In this document: positions 1 through 5,083 of the stretch, piece after piece
How the letters are laid out: every line of letters begins with the position of its first letter
How positions within the stretch are numbered: position 1 is the stretch's first letter
Assembly: GCA_016200955.1 (NCBI GenBank)
Contig: JACQDU010000001.1
Span: forward strand, 1 to 5,083
Direction of reading: 5' to 3'
Source of the DNA: a bacterium
Lineage (GTDB): Bacteria; Planctomycetota; J058; JACQDU01
DNA length: 5,083 nt
Notes under the pieces: generated by a model
Database searches by the model: none
What the model was told of the DNA's origin: nothing
What the model saw: only the letters and a program-made list of their open reading frames with translations
Made by a program: the position numbers and the translations under genes

Positions 1-1360
1 GCAGACCGTCGAGATCATCGCGCGGCTCTCGTCCGAGCGGACGCGGCTCAAGGGAGAGCTCGAGCAAGCTCGCTCCCAGCGCGACGAGGCCGTCAAGGAA
101 GCCGCCGCTCTGCGAGCGACGCTGGCAACGCGCGAAGACGCCGCTCCCGCGATCGCAACTCCGGGGAAGAAAGACGAGCTCGAGGACCTGGGAGACGAGA
201 ACGTTCTCCTCGCCTCGCGCGGCGTCGAGCTGCTCCAGGCGCGCGACACGGCCGAATTCGAGCTCACCCGTCTCCGCGCCGAGCTCGCCGAGAAGGCCGC
301 CGAGCGCGAGGAGCTCTCGCGGCTTCGCTCGGAGCAAGCGGAGAGCGCGCGGGATCGGGAGGAGCTCGCTCGCGCGCGGGCCGAGCTCGCGGCGAGAGCG
401 GCCGAGCACGACGGGATCACGAAAGAACGCGACGAGCTCGCCCGTCGAGGCGAGGAGCTCGCGCGAGAGCGAGCCGAGCTCGAGCCGCGGGCCGAGCTCC
501 GGGACGAGCTCGTGCGCCTGCGCATGCGCGTGGCCGAGCTCGAGCACGAGTCGGGCCGCGCCTCCGCTCTCGAGGAGAGGCTCGGGGACGCCGGCGCCTC
601 TCTCGAGGCGCTCGAGCGGGCGCTCGAGGTGAGGACGAGGGAGAAGACGGCGCTCGAGCAGGCTCTCGCGGCGGCCGAGGGTGCGAGGAACGACTTGCTC
701 GGAGTGAAGGCCGCTCTCGAGGAAGCCGAGCGCGAGGCGCGGGCGAGGGCCTCCGCGCTCGAGGAGGACGCGGCGCACCGGAGCTCCTCCCAGGAGCCTT
801 CGAGGGGATATCCCCCTCCGGTGTCCGAGGCGCCGCAGCCCGTCGCCGCGATGAAGCCTCCGCGATTCGAGAAGACCGTCCGGTTCGTGGCGATCGGCTT
901 CGGCGGCACGAGCGAGCCCACGAAGCGAGCGCCCGCTCCCCGGCGCCAGGACGAGGTGGCGGCGAAGGCGCGGCCTTACCCCTCGCTCGAGCCGGCGCCT
1001 CGCCGCGCCGCCGCTCGCACGGAGCGCGCGCTGAGGCGCATCGACCGCCGCCTCGCCCGCATGGAGCGCGCTCGCGTCGCCGCCGCGAGGGCCCGCGAGG
1101 CTTCTCTCCTCGAGAAGCTCGAGAGCGCGGTCGCCGACCTCTCGAAGCAGACCGAGCAGGCCGCCGCTCGCACGCGCGCCTTCGACGCGACCTCCGAGAC
1201 CGCGAGCGCGAAGGCCCTGACCGCTCCTCGCGCGAACGGAGCGCCCGCTCCCGGCGGGTTCCTCGCGAACCTGATCGCCGCGAATCTCGAGCTCCAGAAG
1301 GGACCCAAGGCGGTCTCTCGTGCTTCTTCCACGAACGTGACCCGTAGCACCGAGCTCTAG
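1..1360 (+). CDS. Long coiled-coil protein, 5'-partial (C-terminal 452 residues visible)
   Basis: The reading frame that ends at the TAG at 1358-1360 is open to the left edge (first complete codon at base 2), so the gene starts outside the window. An in-frame ATG at 512 has no clear ribosome site and sits inside a continuous coiled coil, so it is not the start. Visible residues 1-259 are almost uninterrupted charged helix rich in Glu, Arg, Ala and Leu, with repeated (A/D/E)EL triplets often seven residues apart, as in a long parallel coiled coil. A Pro-rich break follows (about 261-282), then a short less charged patch around RFEKTVRFVAIGFGG (about 288-302) and a basic Pro/Ala linker. A second Arg/Ala-rich helix (about 339-392) leads to a tail containing GGFLANLIAANLELQKG. 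I see no signal peptide, membrane segment or enzyme motif, but the N-terminus is not visible. It lies 66 nt upstream of a MamK-like actin on the same strand, so a scaffold or filament-partner role is plausible but inferred. The family is not recognised; compositional similarity to SMC-, myosin- or Mad25-like coiled coils proves nothing about homology. Confidence 0.8.
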   Translation, partial: QTVEIIARLSSERTRLKGELEQARSQRDEAVKEAAALRATLATREDAAPAIATPGKKDELEDLGDENVLLASRGVELLQARDTAEFELTRLRAELAEKAAEREELSRLRSEQAESARDREELARARAELAARAAEHDGITKERDELARRGEELARERAELEPRAELRDELVRLRMRVAELEHESGRASALEERLGDAGASLEALERALEVRTREKTALEQALAAAEGARNDLLGVKAALEEAEREARARASALEEDAAHRSSSQEPSRGYPPPVSEAPQPVAAMKPPRFEKTVRFVAIGFGGTSEPTKRAPAPRRQDEVAAKARPYPSLEPAPRRAAARTERALRRIDRRLARMERARVAAARAREASLLEKLESAVADLSKQTEQAAARTRAFDATSETASAKALTAPRANGAPAPGGFLANLIAANLELQKGPKAVSRASSTNVTRSTEL

Positions 1361-1386
1361 CGCGGCGCCGGGAGCACAGACCAACC

Positions 1387-1403
1387 TTCCGCCACGAGCG
1401 GAA
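1387..1403 (+). promoter_or_regulatory. Small inverted repeat upstream of the actin gene
   Basis: TTCCGC (1387-1392) and GCGGAA (1398-1403) form a perfect 6-bp inverted repeat with a 5-nt loop. It sits in the 66-nt gap between the coiled-coil gene and the actin gene, 8 nt before the ribosome binding site. It could be a leader hairpin, a weak attenuator or a protein-binding half-site pair. It has no T-run after it, so it is not a standard intrinsic terminator, and read-through into the actin gene is likely. A 6-bp repeat can arise by chance in sequence this GC-rich. Confidence 0.3.
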
Positions 1404-1411
1404 ACCGAAAA

Positions 1412-1418
1412 GAGGGGG
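1412..1418 (+). promoter_or_regulatory. Ribosome binding site of the actin gene
   Basis: The purine run GAGGGGG lies 8 nt before the ATG at 1427 in a locally A-rich stretch. Together with the start of family-like sequence soon after, it supports this start codon. Confidence 0.65.
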
Positions 1419-1426
1419 ATATCGTC

Positions 1427-2527
1427 ATGACGGACCAGAAACCGGCGCAGCCTCAACCGAAGCCTCCCGTCGTCGCGCGCCGCGACGGCGCGAGCGGGAT
1501 TCTCTACGTCGGCATCGACCTCGGGACGTCTCACACGGCGATCTCCGCGTCCAACGGGACGCGCGCCGTGTTCGACTCGATCGTCGGTTATCCGAAGGAC
1601 GTCGTCAGCCGGAAGCTCCTCAAGAAGGAGGTCCTTTACGGGCAGGAGGCGCTCGCGAACCGGCTCGCGCTGCGCATGTATCGGCCGCTCGAGCGCGGCG
1701 CGATCAAGTTCTCCGACGACCCCGCGGGCGCGACGCCCGAGGACGTCGACGGGAACCTGGAAGCCGCGAAGGCCCTCGTGCGGCGAGCGGTCGAGCTCGC
1801 CGGGCCGAAGCCGGGTGAGCTCGTCTACGGCGTCGTCGGCTGCCCCGCGCAGGCGTCGATCCGCAACAAGCAGACGATCATCGAGATCGCGCGAGAGTCT
1901 CTCGACTCGGTCGTGATCTGCTCCGAGCCCTTCTCGGTCGCTTACGGGCTCGAGAAGCTCACGGACTGCCTGGTCATCGACATCGGCGCCGGCACGACCG
2001 ACCTCTGCCGCATGAAGGGCGCGATGCCGGACGAGGACGACCAGATCACTCTCCCGATCGCGGGCGACTTCCTGGACGGCGAGCTCATGAAGCTCTTCAA
2101 GGAGAGGTGCCCGAACGCCGCCTTCACCATCAACATGGTGAAGTCCATCAAGGAGAAGCACTCCTTCGTCACCGAGAGCGCCGAGCCGGTCGTCGTGACC
2201 TTCCCGGTCGCGGGCAAGCCCGTGAACTTCGACGTGACGGCGGAGATCCGGAAGGGTCTGCGCAAGATCATCCCGCCGATCTGCGAGGCGATCGACAAGC
2301 TCGTGGCGACGTTCGACCCCGAGTTCCAGGCGAGGATCCGCAACAACGTCCTCCTCGCGGGGGGCGGCTCGCAGATCCACGGCCTCGACCGCGCGCTCGA
2401 GGAGGCGCTCGACGACTTCGGCGGCGGCAAGGTGACTCTCGTCGAGGAGCCGGTCTACGCGGGCGCGAACGGCGCCCTCAAGATCGCCTACGACATGCCG
2501 CTCGAGACGTGGGAACAGCTGCGGTAA
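1427..2527 (+). CDS. MamK-like bacterial actin (filament-forming ATPase)
   Basis: This 366-residue protein belongs to the actin/Hsp70/hexokinase ATPase fold and reads as a MamK-family actin. MamK forms ATP-dependent cytoplasmic filaments that align magnetosomes in magnetotactic bacteria; relatives also occur in other bacteria. Motifs in order: phosphate-1 loop GIDLGTSHTA (29-38); VGYPKDV (53-59), as in MamK; SEPFSVAYGL (166-175), whose Glu167 matches the MamK glutamate needed for ATP hydrolysis (E143); phosphate-2 loop VIDIGAGTTD (183-192), whose Asp185 matches MamK D161; adenosine motif LLAGGGSQIHGL (309-320); and a C-terminal WEQL like the MamK WRQL. All ATPase residues are therefore intact and the protein is probably active. 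Length is close to MamK (about 347), the difference being mainly a Pro/Lys/Gln-rich N-terminal extension (residues 1-24), probably disordered. The comparison with MamK is from memory, not an alignment run. Neighbours are a coiled-coil protein upstream and a recombinase-like protein 12 nt downstream, suggesting one transcript. No magnetosome genes are visible, so I leave the symbol empty. MreB, FtsA, ParM and DnaK fit the motifs less well. Confidence 0.9.
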   Translation: MTDQKPAQPQPKPPVVARRDGASGILYVGIDLGTSHTAISASNGTRAVFDSIVGYPKDVVSRKLLKKEVLYGQEALANRLALRMYRPLERGAIKFSDDPAGATPEDVDGNLEAAKALVRRAVELAGPKPGELVYGVVGCPAQASIRNKQTIIEIARESLDSVVICSEPFSVAYGLEKLTDCLVIDIGAGTTDLCRMKGAMPDEDDQITLPIAGDFLDGELMKLFKERCPNAAFTINMVKSIKEKHSFVTESAEPVVVTFPVAGKPVNFDVTAEIRKGLRKIIPPICEAIDKLVATFDPEFQARIRNNVLLAGGGSQIHGLDRALEEALDDFGGGKVTLVEEPVYAGANGALKIAYDMPLETWEQLR

Positions 2528-2539
2528 CGCGGGCGACCG

Positions 2540-3496
2540 ATGAAAGCCATAGGCTACGCCCGGACCACCGGCTCCGAGGAGAGGAACGCTGCTCAGAGGA
2601 GCGTGGACGAGCAGGAGCTGATCCTGCGCGCCTTCGCCCGCGAGCACGGGCTCTCCTTCGTCGGCGTCCACAGGGACACCGGGCTCGGTCAAGGCGACCG
2701 CTCGACGCGCGCGGGTCTCATGGCTCTCCTGGACTCCATGCAGGACGGCTGGGACCTCGTGCTCGTGTGCTCGCTCGACCGGATCGCGACGAAGGACGTG
2801 ACGCTCGACGTCCTCCAGGAGCTACGAGAGAACGGGAAGCGCTGGCAGGTCCTCACCGAGGCGCAGTCGCAGACATGCCTCGAGGCGGGGAGGCGCTGGC
2901 AAGCCCGTGAGCCGCAGATCGAGCGGGAGAGGCGCGAGCGGAAGCGCTCCGTCGCTCTCGCGGGCGACGACCGCGCGCGCGTTGCCGAACGGCTCCTCAG
3001 GGGCCGCGAGGCCGGCGCTCGCGCGGGCAAGCACCAGAGCGGGCCCGCGCCCTACGGCTACCGCCGGGACTACGAGGCCCGCCTCTCGGACGGAGTCCTC
3101 CTCCGGATCGACGAGGAGGAGTCCCAGATCGTCAAGTTCATCTTCCGCGAGTACCTCCGCGTGAGGAGCATGAAGCGCCTGATCGAGCTTCTCGAGGCGC
3201 GGCGCTGCCGCACGCGCCGCGGGAAGCGCTGGTCGCGCGCGGGGGTCTCGTGGATCCTCAAGAACGACACGTACGTCGGCCGCGTGCACTTCGGCCAGAT
3301 CCGCACGCGCGGCCGCCACGTGCCGATCGTCTCGCCGATCATCTTCAACAAGGTCCAGAAGCTCATCCGCAAGAACGACAAGCGGAAGAAGGTCGCCGCC
3401 ACAGCCGAGGCCGCCACGGCTCCCGCGCTCGCGGGCCCGGTCGCGCCCGAGGTTGCTGCGCGCACCGCTCCCGAGGCCGCGCAAGCGGCTCGCTGA
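2540..3496 (+). CDS. Serine-recombinase-like protein with degenerate active site, probably catalytically impaired
   Basis: The 318-residue product has two recognisable parts. Residues 1-115 resemble the resolvase/invertase catalytic domain: GYAR (5-8), SVDEQ (21-25), a Dx3G-like segment (46-50), STRAGL (55-60) and LDRI (79-82). Residues about 168-275 form a 'Recombinase' DNA-binding domain: GPAPYGYRR, an Ile/Phe-rich helix with IFREY, TRRGKRWSRAGVSWILKN, then TYVGRVHFG and HVPIVSPIIFNKVQ. The catalytic position normally read as AR-V-S is AR-T-T here, so the nucleophilic serine (Ser10 in gamma-delta resolvase) is Thr10. The DRLxR arginine (Arg71) is Thr84 and the SG pair is LG; Arg8, Arg57 and Arg81 remain. 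Large serine recombinases usually have 450-700 residues with a Cys4 zinc ribbon; this one ends in a Lys/Ala/Pro-rich tail with no paired cysteines. It probably binds DNA but cleaves poorly or not at all. The ATG follows the actin stop by 12 nt with only a weak GCGGG ribosome site, which suggests translational coupling. A decaying recombinase is the main alternative to a repurposed adaptor. Confidence 0.85.
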   Translation: MKAIGYARTTGSEERNAAQRSVDEQELILRAFAREHGLSFVGVHRDTGLGQGDRSTRAGLMALLDSMQDGWDLVLVCSLDRIATKDVTLDVLQELRENGKRWQVLTEAQSQTCLEAGRRWQAREPQIERERRERKRSVALAGDDRARVAERLLRGREAGARAGKHQSGPAPYGYRRDYEARLSDGVLLRIDEEESQIVKFIFREYLRVRSMKRLIELLEARRCRTRRGKRWSRAGVSWILKNDTYVGRVHFGQIRTRGRHVPIVSPIIFNKVQKLIRKNDKRKKVAATAEAATAPALAGPVAPEVAARTAPEAAQAAR

Positions 3497-3546
3497 TCGT
3501 TCGAGCGGCACTCCCACCGCCTCCGTGCGAGCGTCGGGGTTCGAGG

Positions 3547-3580
3547 GGGCTGGGGCGACGAAGGTCGCCCCACGCAGCCC
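3547..3580 (+). terminator. Strong GC hairpin after the recombinase-like gene (possible terminator, no T-run)
   Basis: TGGGGCGAC (3551-3559) and GTCGCCCCA (3564-3572) form a perfect 9-bp stem around a 4-nt GAAG loop. GGGC (3547-3550) and GCCC (3577-3580) extend it past a 4-nt bulge on the 3' side. It begins about 50 nt after the stop codon at 3496. There is no downstream T-tract, so it would be a non-canonical terminator, an RNA 3'-end stabiliser, or a copy of a dispersed intergenic repeat. Confidence 0.45.
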
Positions 3581-3613
3581 AAGGCGCCCGGGCGATCGCG
3601 TGGAAGCATCCTT

Positions 3614-3673
3614 CACCACGGAGACGCGGAGACACGGAGAAGGCTTCCTCCGTGACTCCGTGTCTCCGTGGTG
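3614..3673. repeat. Palindromic repeat of 8-bp CACGGAGA-type units between convergent genes
   Basis: The left arm 3614-3639 and right arm 3648-3673 are inverted copies matching at 24 of 26 positions, with an 8-nt loop. One of the two mismatches would be a G-U pair in RNA, the other an A-A. Each arm contains three 8-bp units: CCACGGAG, ACGCGGAG, ACACGGAG on the left, and three CTCCGTGN units on the right. From memory, similar CACGGAGACACGGAG palindromes are scattered between genes in many GC-rich uncultured bacterial genomes, which would make this a dispersed REP/MITE-like element; I cannot test copy number here. Set between the ends of convergent genes (stops at 3496 and 3691), it could also fold in transcripts from both sides and act as a bidirectional terminator. 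A short TTTCT run follows the right arm at about 3677. Confidence 0.75.
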
Positions 3674-3690
3674 CTCTTTCTAGTCGCCCG

Positions 3691-4950
3691 CTACCACCAC
3701 TTCTTCGTCTTCTTGGCCGCCTTGCTGGAAGAATCGAAGAGCTCGCCAAGGTCGATCGAGACGCCCTGCTCGAAGGCAGCGGCGGTCTTCCACTCCTTCG
3801 CGAAGGCCGCGAGGACCGTGCGGCGCTCGGGGCAGAACACGACGGAGTGGACCGTGAGGTCGAGCTTGCCTCGCTGGCCCGAGGCCCTGAGAGCGACGAG
3901 GGCGCTCTCGGGAGTGAAGGGCTCCTTGTGCTCCGCGAGCGTCTTCACGAGAGCGGCGTAACGGCGGCACTTCTCGGGCTCCTTGCGGAGACGCCAGTGG
4001 TTCGTGCAGACGAGCGGCTCGCCGCCGTCGCTCGCGCGGATCGTGACGCCGCCATCCTTCCGCTGGTCGGGATCCCACTCGAGGATCGCGGCGGGCGGCG
4101 AAGAGCCCGGCCCGCTCACGTGGATGTTGTTGCCGTAGATCACCGGGCAGCGGCGGAGCACCTCGGCGGCGCGCTTCTCGAAGCCCTCGCCCTTGCCCAC
4201 GTTCTCGAGGATCGCTCGCAGGCCGAGCGAGCGCGGGGTGAGGCCCGATCGCATGGGCATCTCCTCGCGGCCGGCCTCGACGTCGTGGATGCAGGCCGTG
4301 ATCCCCTCGTCGTTCATGCCGGTGTAGCAGCCGATCAGGCCCGGCCAGCTCACGGTGGCCCAGCCGTGCAGGTTGCCCGCCCGCGCGTGGACGACGATGA
4401 GCTTCTTCTCGAGCATCGAGTCGTCGAAGACCGGGTAGTCCAGGTTCCTCGCGGTCAGCGTGAGGCCGCCCTCGACCCTCTCTCCCGTGATCGTGAACGA
4501 CGAGCACCCGAACGGGAGGAGGTCGCAGACGGTGTTCACGGCTTCCACGTCGAAGCGAGCGAAGTCGCGGTCGGTCCCCGGGACCTTCACGACTCCGAGC
4601 CTCTCTTTCACTCCCGCGACGATCCCGTCGATCTCCGCGCTCGCGTCGTCGCTCCACTTGAACTTCGCGAGGAGCGCCTTGTGGGCCGCGAGATCCTTCC
4701 CCGCGCGAGCGGAGCGGAGCTTGTCGATCACGCCCGCGGCCTGGACGATCTCGTCCGCGAGGGCGCGGCCTTGCTCGAGGCCCTGCTCCCGGGCGGTTCC
4801 GGTGAGGACGAGGACGCGGACGCCTTCCCTCGTCTCGAGCCTCGCCTCGCGCGAGCCGGGCTGCGACTCCTCCGCGATCGCGGGCAGGACGAGCGCGAGG
4901 GCCAGAAACGAGAGCGAGAGGGCGAGCGCCTTCTCCGAGCGGAAGAGCAT
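3691..4950 (-). CDS. Secreted Ntn-hydrolase, C45 peptidase / acyl-CoA:6-APA acyltransferase-like family
   Basis: The 419-residue precursor starts with a signal peptide: a short basic n-region, a hydrophobic core (about 8-22) and a likely cleavage after Ala-Ile-Ala26. It should act in the periplasm or outside the cell. The body matches the C45/AAT-like branch of N-terminal nucleophile hydrolases, which cleave or transfer amide-linked acyl groups. Motifs in order: GTAREQGLEQG (51-61), the usual N-terminal family segment; FGCSSF (147-152), with Cys149 the expected nucleophile exposed by self-cleavage after Gly148; ARNLDYP (167-173); TGMNDEGIT (210-218); and TNH (316-318). By family precedent this would give a small chain (about 27-148) and a large chain (149-419). 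The physiological substrate is unknown; the family covers penicillin-type amides, peptides and N-acyl amino compounds, so penicillin synthesis should not be inferred. The C-terminus is oddly basic, ending KKTKKWW. The gene converges on the recombinase-like gene and shares no operon with it. The start is supported by the signal peptide and a strong ribosome binding site. Confidence 0.88.
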   Translation of the reverse strand: MLFRSEKALALSLSFLALALVLPAIAEESQPGSREARLETREGVRVLVLTGTAREQGLEQGRALADEIVQAAGVIDKLRSARAGKDLAAHKALLAKFKWSDDASAEIDGIVAGVKERLGVVKVPGTDRDFARFDVEAVNTVCDLLPFGCSSFTITGERVEGGLTLTARNLDYPVFDDSMLEKKLIVVHARAGNLHGWATVSWPGLIGCYTGMNDEGITACIHDVEAGREEMPMRSGLTPRSLGLRAILENVGKGEGFEKRAAEVLRRCPVIYGNNIHVSGPGSSPPAAILEWDPDQRKDGGVTIRASDGGEPLVCTNHWRLRKEPEKCRRYAALVKTLAEHKEPFTPESALVALRASGQRGKLDLTVHSVVFCPERRTVLAAFAKEWKTAAAFEQGVSIDLGELFDSSSKAAKKTKKWW

Positions 4951-4955
4951 GGAAA

Positions 4956-4960
4956 CCTCC
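4956..4960 (-). promoter_or_regulatory. Ribosome binding site of the Ntn-hydrolase gene
   Basis: On the minus strand GGAGG lies 5 nt before the ATG (4950-4948), followed by TTTCC. It is the best Shine-Dalgarno sequence in the window and fixes the start that gives an intact signal peptide. Confidence 0.75.
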
Positions 4961-4970
4961 GAGGGGCGGG

Positions 4971-4999
4971 ATCGTACCTCAAAGGCACTACGAAGTCGA
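4971..4999 (-). promoter_or_regulatory. Weak sigma70-like promoter candidate for the Ntn-hydrolase gene
   Basis: On the minus strand TCGACT (4999-4994, 4 of 6 matches to TTGACA) and TACGAT (4976-4971, 4 of 6 to TATAAT) are 17 nt apart. This would place the transcript start about 14 nt before the start codon. Such matches are frequent by chance, and the promoter preferences of this organism are unknown. Confidence 0.22.
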
Positions 5000-5083
5000 C
5001 GTGCAGGCGTTGGCTCACGGGACTGGAATCTCGGGTAAGCTCGTGGCGTTCTCTCCTCGGACTTCCCAGGCGAGCGGCAGCGA

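Noticed and set aside
976..1350. Minus-strand open frame opposite the coiled-coil gene
   Set aside because: Arg/Ala-rich composition typical of antisense shadow in GC-rich DNA; no recognisable motif or ribosome site.
512..1360. Coiled-coil gene starting at the ATG at 512
   Set aside because: The frame is open to the window edge with the same coiled-coil composition before and after 512, and no ribosome site precedes this ATG.
1942..2910. Open frames at 1942-2430 (-) and 2107-2910 (+) overlapping the actin and recombinase-like genes
   Set aside because: Both are out-of-frame readings of genes with clear family motifs; the plus-strand one is Arg-rich nonsense spanning two real genes.
1..3496. 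Magnetosome gene cluster
   Set aside because: Only the actin resembles a magnetosome protein; no other mam or mad gene is identifiable in the window.
2540..3496. Integrase of a prophage or integrative element with flanking att sites
   Set aside because: The active site is degenerate, the zinc ribbon is missing, and no phage genes or matching att-like direct repeats were seen.
2822..3619. Long minus-strand open frame (265 codons) opposite the recombinase-like gene
   Set aside because: Low-complexity Leu/Ala/Asp/Arg composition, mirrors the sense codons, and crosses the intergenic palindrome.
3614..3673. CRISPR array
   Set aside because: The units are 8 bp, adjacent and inverted between arms, with no spacers.
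3680..4657. Alternative minus-strand frame inside the Ntn-hydrolase gene, and the plus-strand frame 4460-5038
   Set aside because: The competing frame 3691-4950 has a signal peptide, ribosome site and ordered family motifs; these two have none.

Overview
This is a GC-rich window, about two-thirds or more G+C by eye, with strong G/C preference at third codon positions and many overlapping open frames as a result. It looks chromosomal and bacterial. The secretion signal, the Shine-Dalgarno-led starts and the dispersed-type CACGGAGA palindrome suggest an uncultured GC-rich Gram-negative lineage of the Acidobacteriota/Myxococcota/'deltaproteobacterial' kind. That placement is inference; no marker gene is present to fix it.

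Layout. The first 3.5 kb is a rightward, apparently co-directional set of three genes. (i) Positions 1-1360 hold the 3' part of a long coiled-coil protein that runs in from outside the window. (ii) Positions 1427-2527 encode a bacterial actin whose closest recognisable relative is MamK, the magnetosome filament actin. (iii) Only 12 nt later, positions 2540-3496 encode a short serine-recombinase-like protein. Its catalytic serine is replaced by threonine, a second active-site arginine is missing, and the zinc-ribbon domain of large serine recombinases is absent. Positions 3497-3690 are non-coding and hold two strong inverted repeats: a 9-bp GC hairpin and a 26-bp-arm palindrome built of 8-bp CACGGAGA-like units. 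They lie between convergent genes and could end transcription from both sides. Positions 3691-4950 on the minus strand encode a secreted Ntn-hydrolase of the C45/acyl-CoA:6-aminopenicillanate acyltransferase-like family. Its good ribosome binding site and a weak promoter candidate lie just upstream. The last 133 nt contain nothing else I can support.

How the genes may work together. The attractive reading is a cytoskeletal module: a filament-forming actin, a coiled-coil partner, and a DNA-binding protein derived from a recombinase that has probably lost strand-cleavage activity. By analogy with actin-based DNA partition (actin plus a DNA-binding adaptor), the third protein might tie filaments to DNA, or it might be an unrelated passenger. 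No magnetosome genes (mamA/B/E/M/O/P/Q or mad set) are visible in this window, so a magnetosome role is possible but not shown. The secreted hydrolase is convergent and appears functionally separate.
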